Assembly: GCA_963580455.1 (NCBI GenBank)
Contig: OY756960.1
Span: forward strand, 7,378,001 to 7,442,000
Length of the DNA: 64,000 nucleotides
Direction: 5' to 3'
Origin: Euonymus europaeus
Taxonomy: Eukaryota; Streptophyta; Magnoliopsida; Celastrales; Celastraceae
Each line of letters begins with the position of its first letter. Positions within the stretch are counted from its first letter, which is position 1. Position numbers and translations under genes: made by a program. The notes under the pieces were generated by a model, which worked only from the letters and a program-made list of their open reading frames with translations, was not told where the DNA came from and ran no database searches. Of this stretch, positions 46,677 through 58,004 are shown piece after piece.

Positions 46677-46985
46677 GACTATTATGGAGCCGTTGAATAC
46701 AATTCTTGTTAAGTCGATAAATTGTGGATCCAAAACCACCAGGGGAGAAAAGATAGCTTGGAAATAATCCACTGCTACATGAACAATTGCCCTCTCTTTG
46801 TACACCCAATCACCTTGACTATTATGGAGCTGTTGAATACAATTCTTGTTAAGTCGAGCACTGGAAGCCTTATAGAAATATGATGTATTATTGTCCCCAA
46901 GCTTGAGCCAAGCAACCCGAGATTTATGCGTCCATTTTATTTCCTCCTTCAAATTGAGCTCATTAATATTTTTTTCTTCAAACCC
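46677..46985 (-). pseudogene. LINE pre-RT segment with 140-bp tandem duplication
   Basis: Minus-strand reading has EEIKWTHKSRVAWLKLGDNN, then TSYFYKASSARLNKNCIQQL and WVYKERAIVHVAVDYFQAIF, the region preceding the RT in L1 LINEs. The ACCTTGACTATTATGGAGC phrase occurs at 46672 and 46812, a 140-bp tandem duplication; copy A of the solo LTR inserted at the edge of one unit. Confidence 0.82.
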
Positions 46986-48662
46986 TCTCTATGAATGCAA
47001 TACTCTAATATGAAAATACTGGAAAAAAAATTCGTGAATTTGGGTTCGAAAAATATCAAGAATTGAGTTAAATTTGATCAAGGAAATGCAAATATGTAAG
47101 AATAAGGGTAAGAATATAAATTCTAAAAATTTAGGGATATTTTAGTCATTAACTAAATAGGGTAAAGTAAAATATAAGAAAAAAGAGGAAATAAAGTAAT
47201 CCTCTTTTGGTGGAGTCAACTGAGTCCAACAAAAGTTGACCTTTTCAATTAAAAAATAAATAAATAAAGAGAATTGTTGTTGTATGAAACAACAACAATT
47301 AAAGAAGAAGAGGAAAATGTGAGTGTTGCCGAGAGAGGGAGAGCAATTTTCTTAGAGAATTAGCAAAGATTGAAAAATCTAGAAGCCTCAGATCATGTTC
47401 ATTGTTGATTTGGCCATTTAGGGATTACAAGCTTGAAGGCTAAGATTCAAGACTCGGTGACTTTAGAGAGAGAAAGGTAAGGATTTTTCTTGATGTTTTG
47501 GATGATTTGTATTGTTTATGTGCTATAATTAGCTTGGAAATGTTGATTTAATTATGCATTATCCAATATAGGATTTGATTTAGGCCGTTGAGGGTTTGAT
47601 TAAGTGTACGTCGTAAATAGCTTGTATTGAAAAACGAGGTAGGGAAAACTTAACCATTGTCGATTCCATGTTTAATTTACTTCAATTAATAGTGTTTGTA
47701 TGCTTCATTGGTCTTGATATTTAGTTCTTTCCCTAATTTCTCTTAAGAAAGAACAAACTCATACATGTGATGCTTTGGTTATTATTTGATTGTGGAATTG
47801 CATACCACGTTTACATGTTTGATCATATTTTGAGCATAGGTTATCCTTGAACTTGTATCATGTAGTTATGTATGTTTATATATAGGTGATGTAGGTATAA
47901 TATTTCAGAGCTCATGTTGGCATATATTTTAGATGCATTAGAAGTACGGGTATGGTCTCATAATTCCTTCGGATTGATTAAATGTCACATGAAAGGATGG
48001 TGGGTATAGTCTCAGCTTGACTTCTACCAAGTGACTTCCATGTGAGGCAACACACTGAGATCCCAATGAGCTCGTTCAAGATCAAGTGTGGATCTTGTGT
48101 GGGCGTGATGACAATCACACGTATAGGTCTATCTTTGGTGTGTTAGTCTTGATTGTGATCGTCTCACAGTTGGATATGTGGTTTGGTGCCAATGGTATAG
48201 ACTAGTGACAACATAGGAAGGTTTGGTATGATGATTGGTTCGTGGTTGTAAGAGGTCACGGTTGGGAGGGTGCTCTATGTGATCAGGTCTCCTAGTAAGG
48301 TTTTTTGGCTATATGTTCTCTATGATGTTTCATGTGTGATTATCTTTATGGTAGGATTGCATGGTTTATATGCTTATGGTGAATTATATGCCGATAGATG
48401 GCCAAAGGCACTGTTTAAGTTTGTCGACTATATGTTCTCTACGATGTTGCATGTTGAATGATTGGTTGTTATATATGTTGCATTCTTTTCAAGTTGTCAC
48501 TATTCAAAATTTGGGGAGGTGTTGTTGGATTTTTTAGTATGTTCAAAGTTGATTTAGTCATTAAATGACTTGACTTGAATCCCATAAATGTATATTTTAT
48601 GATTCTTCTATGGTTGTTCATATTGATGACATAGAATGACATCAACAGTAGCTCCTTTCGGG
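46986..48662 (+). repeat. Tekay/Del-like LTR 1 of a tandem array
   Basis: Begins within LTR sequence (GAATTTGGGTTCGAAAAATA, compare GAAATCGGGTTCAAAAATAC at 58051) and shares ordered landmarks with LTR 2: TTTTAGATGCAT (47930 / 52152), GAGAGGATGG-type and TTCTACCAAGT phrases, and GTTGTTGGATTTTT (48521 / 53057). Ends near CAGTAGCTCCTTTCGGGT, the counterpart of CAGTAGCGCCTCTCGAGTT in LTR 2, then a deletion into gag. Confidence 0.75.
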
Positions 48663-49620
48663 TGACGCTAGGGATACAGGTTGCCCCTACTACTTACGTG
48701 ACACCACCAACATCATTACAACTTGGTGAATATTGTCATGAATCTAGCTTAGATGGTGTAGGTTTAGACAGTAAGAGCACCAAAGGTTTGTACTAAGGGA
48801 TAGACTTTTGGCGCTAGTACTATGGATTGACTTGTGCAAGGACTAAAGAGCATGAAATGGAATAGTTTCACAAGACCAATCCTCTAACATTCACAGGTTT
48901 GGGTGATGGACATGAGGTAGCTGAGTAGATACTTCAGATTAGCAGATGGTAGGATATTTTGACTATGCTAGATCCTAGGACGATGTTGCTGATCTCATAG
49001 TACTTGAAGGGAGCAACATTTTAGTGGTGGGACTCTCTACTTTAGAGAAAGTCTGAGTTGACATAGGTGTCTTTTGAGCTATTGTTCATTCAGCACTTTG
49101 TGCCATGATCCTTCTAGCAGGATACGTCCGAGGAATATCTAAATCTTGTTCATACATCAGATATGGCGATGGCAGTGTACTTTACGAAATATGAGGAGCT
49201 ATACAAATTTGGGAAGATGCACGCTCCTAATAATGGGAGCAATGCGACGAACTATAAATAGGGTTTATTTTCAAGTATCTGTGAGAATTGCCTCTAGAGT
49301 TTATACGCATGAAAAGACCATTGAGATGGATCTAGAATTAGAGCAAAGTAAGTGCAATGAGGCATTGAAAAATTGTTTAACCTTAGCGGTTAGCGCTGGT
49401 GGTGGAGGTGTCCACAAGAGGCGGAGGATCGATTTCTACACATATAAGGTGAACCATGGTAAGGGTTCGTGGAAAAACATATGCAGTAGGCTTGCTAGCA
49501 GATTCTTCAACATAATCAAGAGGTTCTTCAACATAATTCTCAAGAATTTTTCTAGATGCTATATATGGATCTCAGTAGCCTACGCATTCAGCACATATTC
49601 CGGAACCTGCTACAAAGACT
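48663..49620 (+). pseudogene. Tekay gag fragment 1
   Basis: Starts at ATACAGGTTGCCCCTACTAC, matching GTACAGGTTGCTCCTACCAC at 53622 in the next copy. Readings include GATFWWWDSLL and VYFTKYEELYKFGKMH, typical of the Tekay/Del gag core. Frameshifts and stops throughout. Confidence 0.7.
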
Positions 49621-50700
49621 CATAACACCTAAGTTTTCTCTTTTCTCTGAGAAAGATGCTTTGTCAACTATGGAGCACTAATCGATTTCACTATCAAGTG
49701 TGGAGAATTAGGATTGAAAGATGACTACAAGCTCAAGTTGATAAAAAATTCCATTATTGGCATAGCCTTCTCCTAGTATATAAAATTATTTCCTAGCTCT
49801 ATTGATAGTTGAACACAGATGGAGGAGGCTTTTCATAAGCAGTTTAACAAAGAAGAACTAGAAGTCTTAGTGGCAGACTTGTCGAGAATCACACTTTCCT
49901 AGGGAGTTAGTTGAGTCTTTCCTTAACAATTTAAAAGAGACTAGAGTTTGGTGTAATACAGAGATACCAAAAGAGGATTTTGTTGCACTGGCTATCAAAG
50001 ACATGTAGGTTCAGTTTAGAAAGAAGTTTGACGATCTTGATTCTCAATACTTCTTGTCACTTACTGTTAAAGTCATTCACTACAAGGGAATTCTTAGAGA
50101 ATAACAAAACATGGCTAACACATCAAAGAAGACTCATTATAGGGATTTAAATTATATGGTGGCCATTGTTGAAGGTGAACCAGTACATGAGATACAATCA
50201 TAGAGATTCTAAGCAACAAGTCCTATGTTTGCAAACATATCGTTTGGTTGGAAGCACCTAAGTAGCCAGTACCACCAAGTTTAGCCAAACCAAATAAGTT
50301 CTACGTATATGATGTGTCCAAGACAGAGAGGTTCTTTGAATACCGCCCAGTAGACAAGATGATCAAGCTAGACACAAAATTCTCCAACAATAGGATATTT
50401 TGAAGAAGTCATACTATAAGTAATAACAATTCTTGGAATCATTTCACAAATGATTGTGTTGCTTTCTGAAATGATATCTATGTTAGAAACGATATAGGAG
50501 ACTTTGTGCTTGAGCTAGCTATTAGAGTAGACACCATTCCTTTTCCTCTAGATATAATCACATACATGGTCTTCGTCATTGTGGGCCAGATATAGATCGA
50601 CGCCTAGACAAAACCTGGTGTTAGGGAATATCAAAGCTCAAAAGAGTGTATCTATTGACAAACGATGGAAATATCCTAGTAAATCACCAAATCCACGAGA
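49621..50700 (+). pseudogene. Gag fragment of a different gypsy lineage
   Basis: Readings such as FTIKCGELGLKDDYKLKLIK, MEEAFHKQFNKEELEVLVAD and NNSWNHFTNDCVAF resemble a second Retrotrans_gag type (H..RF...CGE, KLRLFP, zinc-knuckle-like tail) distinct from the Tekay gag upstream. Stops abound. It appears to be a patch of another element inserted in or joined to the Tekay array. Confidence 0.6.
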
Positions 50701-51889
50701 AATTGACCGCATCACTAAAAGGTGAACGTCCAATACATGTCTTGACAATAATGCTCTCATCCCTCTTGTGAGGTGGGGTATACCTTGAATGCTCGTCTTC
50801 ACTCTGTCCATCGATGTAACCTTGTGAGAAACAATTATGCCCTCAGAGTTTAGAGACTTTTGTCTTTACTTTGTCTGCCTTGGGCATCGATTCATCTACT
50901 CCTTTTGAGAAGAAATAAATGATGGACTACATTGCTTTATGGATTTCAATTTGTAGCATGAGTACAAGATCGATTGAGAATTCTTTTAATCTTGTATCCA
51001 ATATTAAACTGGACTTGAAGGTATTCATGGTGGCCTACTCTTTTAATAATGAATTCTAAGGAAGTATTCCATCTTGAGGTGATGGTGGTGGTTGATTAAG
51101 CCCTACTATATTACGATCACACTTAAGAAGTTCGCTTCCCGTTGCAATATTCTTATCAAATATTTGAATTTTAGGTGGTATTTTCAATCATAATGATTGT
51201 AGGCCCACTAAGCATGCTAAAACGAATGTTGGCTCTATATGGATGCAATCTAACAAAAAGGTCAATCTTGCATTGTGTGGTCACAAAATGATTATTGCAA
51301 ACATGCGAGAGACTTGTAGTCAGTCTCAAAGTGTTGCAAATAGAATGAAATGTTGCTACACTAATAATAAAACTTCTAAAGCAAATGATTGTATGAATAA
51401 AAGGGTTAAATCATAATCTCATTATAAAACTTCGGGGTACTATAGACCCATTATAGAGCGCTTCACTAGAAAATACACTAAAAGAATATGCCAAAATGTA
51501 AATACTTCATTGATGAATGAAAAATACAAAGAGGCTTGAATGTACGCAGACAGTTGCTAGAATGCTAGAAAGCCTAAAAATGAAAGTTTAAATATTTAAG
51601 CTGTTGGGCTAGAATTTTGTAATTTTTGAGTGTCCTTATTCTTCTTTTCTTCGTGCTTTTATATCCCTTTACTCTTGAATTAATTTTCCTCAATTCCATG
51701 ATTGTAGCCATTCAAAAATTCCTTAAGTGTGCTCCATCATCCTCAACTATTGAGATAATGCTTAATTATGCTGCAACGGTGCCACAAACCTTGAGAACAT
51801 ATTCCTTCGTACTCCATGAGGAGTTGATTTAGGTGAGATAATGTTTCATCAGCAATAGTTAACAAAGTTAAGATAAGCTTATTTTCCTA
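50701..51889. other. Unassigned stretch in the Tekay array
   Basis: No recognisable domain. A reading near 51250 (NKKVNLALCGHKMIIANMRE) looks protein-like but I cannot identify it. The start of LTR 2 must lie at or before ~51890 but is not marked by a clear TGTAAT end. Confidence 0.5.
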
Positions 51890-53208
51890 TCTTGTTCATG
51901 TTTATCCTTCGATTCCTAGAAAGGATTTAAGTTCATCATTGGTCGTTTATTTGTGTTTTTGTCTTAATTGTTCCTAAGGAATCACGAGTATTGTACGAAT
52001 TTTTTGATATCATTCAATTATATAATTTCTTACCGAGTTACAAGTTCAATCGTATATTGAGCATGGTTTAATTTTGATCATGCATCATGTGCTAGAATAA
52101 ATATATGTAGGTTAAATGTATTATTCCATATGCACATTGACATGCATTTTAGATGCATGGGAAGCTCGAGTATGGACTTGTAAATCCCTTAGGATGATTA
52201 AATGTTGTATGAGAGGATGGTAGACAAAGTCTAGGCTAGACTTCTACTAAGTTTCTTCAATGTGAGGCATCATACGTAGATCTCGAGCGGTTGGTTATGA
52301 TGAAACCTATATCTAGTGTGGGAGTGATGAAGGTCATGCATGTGTTCCATTCCTCATGGGTTAAGTGTTAATAGTGGTAGTGTTCACCGATGGATTTTTG
52401 ATTGGGGTAAGGGCATTGATTGGCAAAGACCCATGGAGGATAGACATGATACTTGGATTGTATATCTTGTTTGACTATATGTTCATGGTTAGATAGCATT
52501 TGTTGCATGAAAGCTTTCGTTGAATATTTAGCTTAATGTTGTGTATAACTTTATTTTACCCTAATGAGCCTTTTGCTTACCCTTTTGCATTTATTTCCTC
52601 TCCATAGGTGAGTCCAGTTCTGGTATCGGTGATTCGAATTTGTAGGAGCGTCTTTGACATGGCTGACCACCTAGATTTAGTAAGTGGGGATAGGGAGGGT
52701 TTTACTCTCTGTAACATTGTTATCATAAACTAGTACTTATCTGTATGGTTGGAAACACGCTTGTTGATAGCTTTTCGATATGGATGATTATACAGTCGAA
52801 AGGGTGTACCAAGTGATCGAGACTTCTAAATCATGATTGTAGAATATAAGTCTTGTTATGATGTTGATTATTGACTACATATGTGGTATATAGTATGATA
52901 GCAGATTGTTGCATGTTGATAGATGACGTGAGGCGCTTCTAGGTTGTGGAATGTGTGTTGATAGATGGCCTGAGTCCCTACTAGGTTGTTGATGTAATAA
53001 TTATGTTTGATTGCTTCACATATCCAAGTAGGCATTCTTTGATATATAGGGTGGTGTTGTTGGATTTTTCAGATAAATGGGAGTTGACCTAGTTGTGTAT
53101 GGATTAGGTTTAAACTCGATTCGCGTGATTTATGTTGAATTAATGATGAATCACACTAATGACTTAGAATAGTATAAACAGTAGCGCCTCTCGAGTTGGG
53201 GCATTACA
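51890..53208 (+). repeat. Tekay/Del-like LTR 2, shared between two internal regions
   Basis: Homologous to LTR 1 and ends GAGTTGGGGCATTACA at 53208, directly followed by a PBS. The left limit is approximate. Confidence 0.78.
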
Positions 53209-53211
53209 ATT

Positions 53212-53222
53212 TGGTATCAGAG
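53212..53222 (+). other. Primer-binding site, initiator tRNA-Met
   Basis: TGGTATCAGAG three bases after the LTR end, the standard PBS core of Tekay/Del elements. Confidence 0.9.
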
Positions 53223-53369
53223 TCAGGTTTGATAAATGTAGGATCTGTGAATAGATATGAGGTGTGAGCATTGTGGTAGAGAGTCTTTAGGCCATCTCAC
53301 GACCTCTACAAATTTGATATGTTCTCATTCGCCTATAAATCATTTTTAATTATTTTTATATTCAGTAGT

Positions 53370-54570
53370 GTTATCTGTGATGGCATTGATGGACACTCGT
53401 AGGAATACCCATTTGACTAGGGTTGAGAAGGGAGGGAGACTTAGAAGCCAAGTCCGTGGTTGAGGAGTGGCATGCACTAGTAGGCACACTCCTAGTACTT
53501 AAGAATTAGGGTCAGTGCTGGGTAGAAAGAATAGAGAGAATAGATAGTTCATGATGAGTTCCAGTTAGGTGGACATGAAAGGATTCCAAAAATACCTTTA
53601 GTACAGGTGCAGACATTAGCTAATGTACAGGTTGCTCCTACCACTACTGTGAGGCAACCAGTGATGTTGTGGACTTGGCTAATATTATTATTAATCTAGA
53701 TCAAGTGGTACAAACATATGTGGTTTGAATACCAGAGATACGTAATGAGGGTCAGGCTTTCGAAGCTATTACAAAGGCGCGGTTTGTGGAGAGACTAGGC
53801 AGAAAGATATTTGAGGTACACCAACTACGTGAGACTAATCCCCTGATATTTTCTTGAGAGGGGGAATACTGAGGCTGGGGAGTGGATAGACCAATTTGGC
53901 TTAAGACAGGACACATTGGGCATACATGATGACTAACGGGTAAAGCTAGTCATTTATTTCCTTAGGAAGCAGTTTATGAATGGTGAAGTTCTTTAGATCA
54001 AAGAAAAAATGACTTGACTTGGGAATCATTTGGATTACTATTTATGCAACGGTATATGCTCCAAACCTTTCAAGAAAAGAAAGTCAAGTAGTACTTAGAG
54101 TTGGTACAGACGTCAGATCTGACATTGTTTCAGTACACTAAGCTGTTTGAAGAGTGTATTAGTTTGGGAAAAAATATGCTCCTGATGATAAGAGCAAGGC
54201 CAAGAGATATAAAGAATGATTGATTTTGAGCATCAATGAGATGATGCTTGCTTTCAAAGTGCAGACATATGATGATACAATTGATATGACACTCAAGTTT
54301 GAGTCAGGGAAGCACAACTCCTATTAGTATTGGGAGGTATGAAATAGTCGTACATCATCCTCAACTAGTGGTAGTGGGGGGAATGGTCAGAAGAAACAAA
54401 AGACTTATTCTTAATCATAGAAAGGGGACTGTGGCAAAAGTTTGAGACCATAGTGTGGAAATATTTTATGTTTTAAATATACTGTGGTAAGGAGGTTCAC
54501 AAATAGAGTCAGTGTAGAACTACTAGACCTAAGTGCTTCGCCTATGGCATGATAAGCCATAAGAGGAATG
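53370..54570 (+). pseudogene. Tekay gag 2, with zinc knuckle
   Basis: Degenerate gag. Near 54230 LSINEMMLAFKVQTYDDTID and near 54290 MTLKFESGKHN match the C-terminal gag core; CRTTRPKCFAYGMISHKRNG (~54510-54570) is a decayed CCHC knuckle. Many stops. Confidence 0.75.
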
Positions 54571-54639
54571 GGTGCCATCTACAACACCTACCCCAACTCT
54601 CCCCTTTTACTGTTCTCTTGGGGGAAGGGTGCAGGGAGG

Positions 54640-55290
54640 AGGCAGACAACAGCAGCAAAAGTTTCCTTATTTTGAATTGTTGGGTGAAAGTTTTATTTGA
54701 TTTGAGTGCCACTACTTCATTTATTGCTAGCTCACTAATGTGGGCACTAAATTTAGAAGTCTCACGAATGAGATAAATGTTCACAATTGACATGGCATTT
54801 AGGATTTCATTTTTTTAGAGGGCACAACATTTTTCTGCAAGTGTCGATTTGGGGAGGTGTCTTTGAAAGCTAACCTCTATGTTATGGAATTCAAGGATTT
54901 CAATGTAATCCTTGGAGTAGATTGATTGACAAAGCATAATGGATTGCTAGAATTTTGTGAAAGGAAGATCACCCTCAGGGTACCTGAGGGAGGGATGATA
55001 TAGTTGCATTGATTGAAAGGGGTTCCATGTCCTCACTTCTTTGACAACCTTTCATAACAAGATTTCAGAGTCACTAGTTTAACGACTTTAGTGCCTAAAG
55101 GTTGTGTTGCTACACCTATCTTGGTAGTAGAGGAATATATTGATATATTTCTAGAAGAGTTTCCCGAATTTCCTCTAAAGAGAGAAATCAATTTTTTCAT
55201 CAAGCTACATTTTAATGTGAAGTCAATTTCGATTCTGCCATATCATATAACAGTGACGGAATCGAAGGAATTGATGACTTAGCAAGAAGA
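54640..55290 (+). pseudogene. Tekay protease region
   Basis: VLFDLSATTSFIASSL (~54690) corresponds to the VLFDSGATHSFIS active site; the catalytic Asp is kept but the following Ser-Gly is Leu-Ser. Stops follow. Confidence 0.75.
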
Positions 55291-56520
55291 GTTGTAGGAC
55301 TTGGGTTTTATTAAGCCAAGTGTGTCCCTATAGGGAGCAGTGGTGTTGTTCGTGAAGAAGAAAGATGGCTCATTGAGAATTTGGATTGAATATAGGCAAT
55401 TGAATAAGGTTACGATGAAGAACAAGTATCCATTACCTAGGAGAAATGATTTGTTTGACTAGCTGAGATGTGCTAGGCATTTCACTAAGATAGATTTGCA
55501 TTCGGGATTTCATCAGTTGAGAATGAAGCATGAGGACATTCCAATGGCGACATTAGGACTCGGTATAGGAATTATGAGTTCTTGGTAAAGCAATATGGGT
55601 TTACAAATGCCCCAGTGGTATTCATAGACTTGACATCGATGGTTCTTCGACCATTTTTGGATAAGATCATTGTCGTATCCATTGAGGACATCTTAATTGA
55701 TTTTTTGATGGTAGAGGAGCACAAGGAGCATCTGAGAACAGTATTGCAAACCTTGAGAGAGAATCAACTGTATGCCAAGTTGAGCAAGTGTGAGTTTTGC
55801 GCATTAGAGGTGAAATTCCTTGGACATGTGATCACACAAGAGGGCATTGTAGTGGATTACTCTAAGGTAGAGTTGGTGTTGAATTAGGCGAGACCTAAAA
55901 ATGTTAAAAAAATTTAAAGCATTGGGTGGTACTATCGAAGGTTCATTATAGACTATTTTTTAACTGCAGCATTGATGACACAACTCACACAGAAAGGTAC
56001 ACCATTTGTGTGGACAAATTAATATGAGGCAGTGTTTGAAGAATCGAAAGGGAGATTAATATCTCCACTAGTACTTATAGTTCCATAGAGACATGTGGGC
56101 TACTAGGTGTATTGTGATGCATTTGGAGTTGGTTTGGGAAGTGTGTTAATGCAAAGAGATAGAATGATAGAATATGACTCAATATTGTTGAAGATACAAG
56201 AGAATAACTATCTGGTTCATGACTTAGAGCTAGCAGCGATTGTGTTCACATTGAAACAATGGAGATACTATCTCTACAAAGAAAGGTTCAAAGTCTTTTC
56301 GAACCATAAAAGTCTCAAGTATCTATTCACCCAAAGAGAGTTGAACTTGCACCAAAGGCGATGGATGGAGTACTTGGAGGACATTAACTTCAATTTGCTA
56401 TATCATATTGGTAAAGCAAATGCGGTTGGGGACACATTGAGTATGAATCACAACATTGCTAGTCTGTTCTTGCATGACGAGAAGATTATTGAGACAAACA
56501 ACCAATTTGGTTTGAAGTTA
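55291..56520 (+). pseudogene. Tekay RT-RNase H, catalytic box altered
   Basis: RT motifs: [20 protein letters not shown] (~55345), [20 protein letters not shown], then FTKIDLHSGFHQLRMKHEDI (first catalytic Asp) and, after a frameshift, VVSIEDILIDFL where relatives have VFIDDILIYS: the second-site Asp-Asp is Glu-Asp. RNase H from 56107: YCDAFGVGLGSVLMQRDRMI, ELAAIVFTLKQWRYYLYKER, FSNHKSLKYLF (Asp to Asn) and AVGDTLSM (Ala to Gly). Dead enzyme by both stops and active-site changes. Confidence 0.88.
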
Positions 56521-57990
56521 CAGGGGGATGTGGAAAAAGTGTATTTAGATAGCATGACTTCAAGGTAGATGATGGTACAAAAAGGCATAGATGTATAGAA
56601 CGATGATCCAACACTCGATGAATTAAAGGAAGATTTTGGATGGGTCCGAGGGAACAATGAAGATGTGAGGTTCATGGGAAGATTTGTAATTTTTGACAAT
56701 AAATAGTTACGACAGAAAATTATAAAGGAAGCGTACCATTATTAGTTCACTATGCACCTGAGGGGAACAAAGATGCACCAAGACTTGAAGAGAAACTTTT
56801 AGAGGAAAAGCATGAAGGCCGATGTGGCCAAATATGAAGCGAAGTATTTAACTTGTCAACAAGTGTGGGCAGAACATCAAAGGCCGACGGGGTTGTTACA
56901 ACCACTACTAGTAGCACAGTAGAAGTGGTAGAGGTTCACGATGGACTATGTGACAGCATTGTCAATGACTTCAAAACGTCATGACATGGTTTGGGCGATT
57001 GTTGATAGATTGCCTAAGTCAACGCATTTTCTACCAATGAACAAGATGGATTCACTTGAATCCTTGAGTGCTTTGTACGTGAAGGAAATGTTGGAACTCC
57101 ACAAAGTGCTATTATCTATTGAGTCGAATTGAGACTTCCGATTCACAAGTAGATTTTGAAGCAGTTTGCAAGAGGCACTGGGTACACAATTGGATTTTTC
57201 AATAGAGTATCATCTGCAGCGCGATGGGTAGAGTGAGAGGATGATTCAAATTCTAGAGATATGTTTCGTACTTGTATGATGGATTTTGAAGATAGTTCAG
57301 AACAACACTTGCATATGGTAGAGTTTGTTTACAACAACTCATTCCAAAGAAGTATCGAAATGACACCTTTCGAGGTGGTTTACAAGAGACCTTGTAGATC
57401 ACCCTTGTGTTTAGGTTGAGCTGGGCGAGAAGGTTGTGTCAGAAGCAAAAATTGTGAAAAAAGCCAGAAAGTAAATTGATGAGATCCAAAATCGATTACT
57501 CACTGCTCAGAGTAGATGAAACTCATATGCAGACAAAAGAAGAAGACCCTTCGAGTTTATAGTCGATGAAAATGTATTCTTAAAGATTACTCCATCATGT
57601 GGTATTCAGCAATATAGCAAATCAGGGAAGTTGGCACCACGGTTTATAGGTCAATTTGAAGCTCCTGAACTTGTGGGACCAGTGGTTCACCGTTTGGCAC
57701 TTCCACCGAAGTTAGCAATGCTTTGGAAGTACGAGTTTGGGTCCGTCACACGTGGTAGATTGAACCACATTAGAGGTGGAGGAAAATGAGGTTATATGCT
57801 TCAATCGGTGATAACTTTAGATCAACAAGAGAAAGTTACAAGGTTGAGCATGATACCACTAGTGAAAGTCATGTGGATGTACAATGGAGTAGAAGAGGCG
57901 ACTTGGGACCTCGAGTAAAAGATGAAGGCGATGTATCCATATTTTTTCACAGAACATGGGTTGTCAATAATTTTTTAGACCAAAATGCTT
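56521..57990 (+). pseudogene. Tekay integrase and chromodomain
   Basis: Integrase motifs: KADVAKYEAKYLTCQQVWAE (zinc-finger end), FTMDYVTALSMTSKRHDMVW (core Asp), FRFTSRFWSSLQ-like second motif with stops, then KLAPRFIGQFEAPELVGPVV (GPF/Y). The C-terminal IPLVKVMWMYNGVEEATWDL (~57860) is a chromovirus chromodomain, which in family members targets insertion to marked chromatin. Many stops. Confidence 0.85.
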
Positions 57991-58004
57991 TATGGGGGAA
58001 GAGA

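Larger units (their letters stand above)
33152..46985 (-). mobile_element. L1-type LINE with RNase H, broken by nested insertions
   Basis: One minus-strand LINE, read from right (5') to left (3'): pre-RT/RT (46985-46677, 45208-43296), zf-RVT and RNase H (37139-36351, 33419-33168), and a poly(A) tail seen as T15 at 33152-33166. It is split by three LTR insertions (33425-36350, ~37145-43290 with an inner copia, and 45214-46671). The joins restore protein-level continuity: SAECVVAKEAIEFAF spans the first gap, and WVYKERAIVHVAVDYFQAIF is collinear with the next. Many stops; dead. The 5' end is truncated against a Tekay LTR at ~46986. Confidence 0.85.

Noticed and set aside
49146..49625. 159-codon open frame in the first Tekay internal region as a gene
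   Set aside because: Gag motifs fall in a neighbouring frame at its start; the frame is a shadow of degraded gag with no domain of its own.
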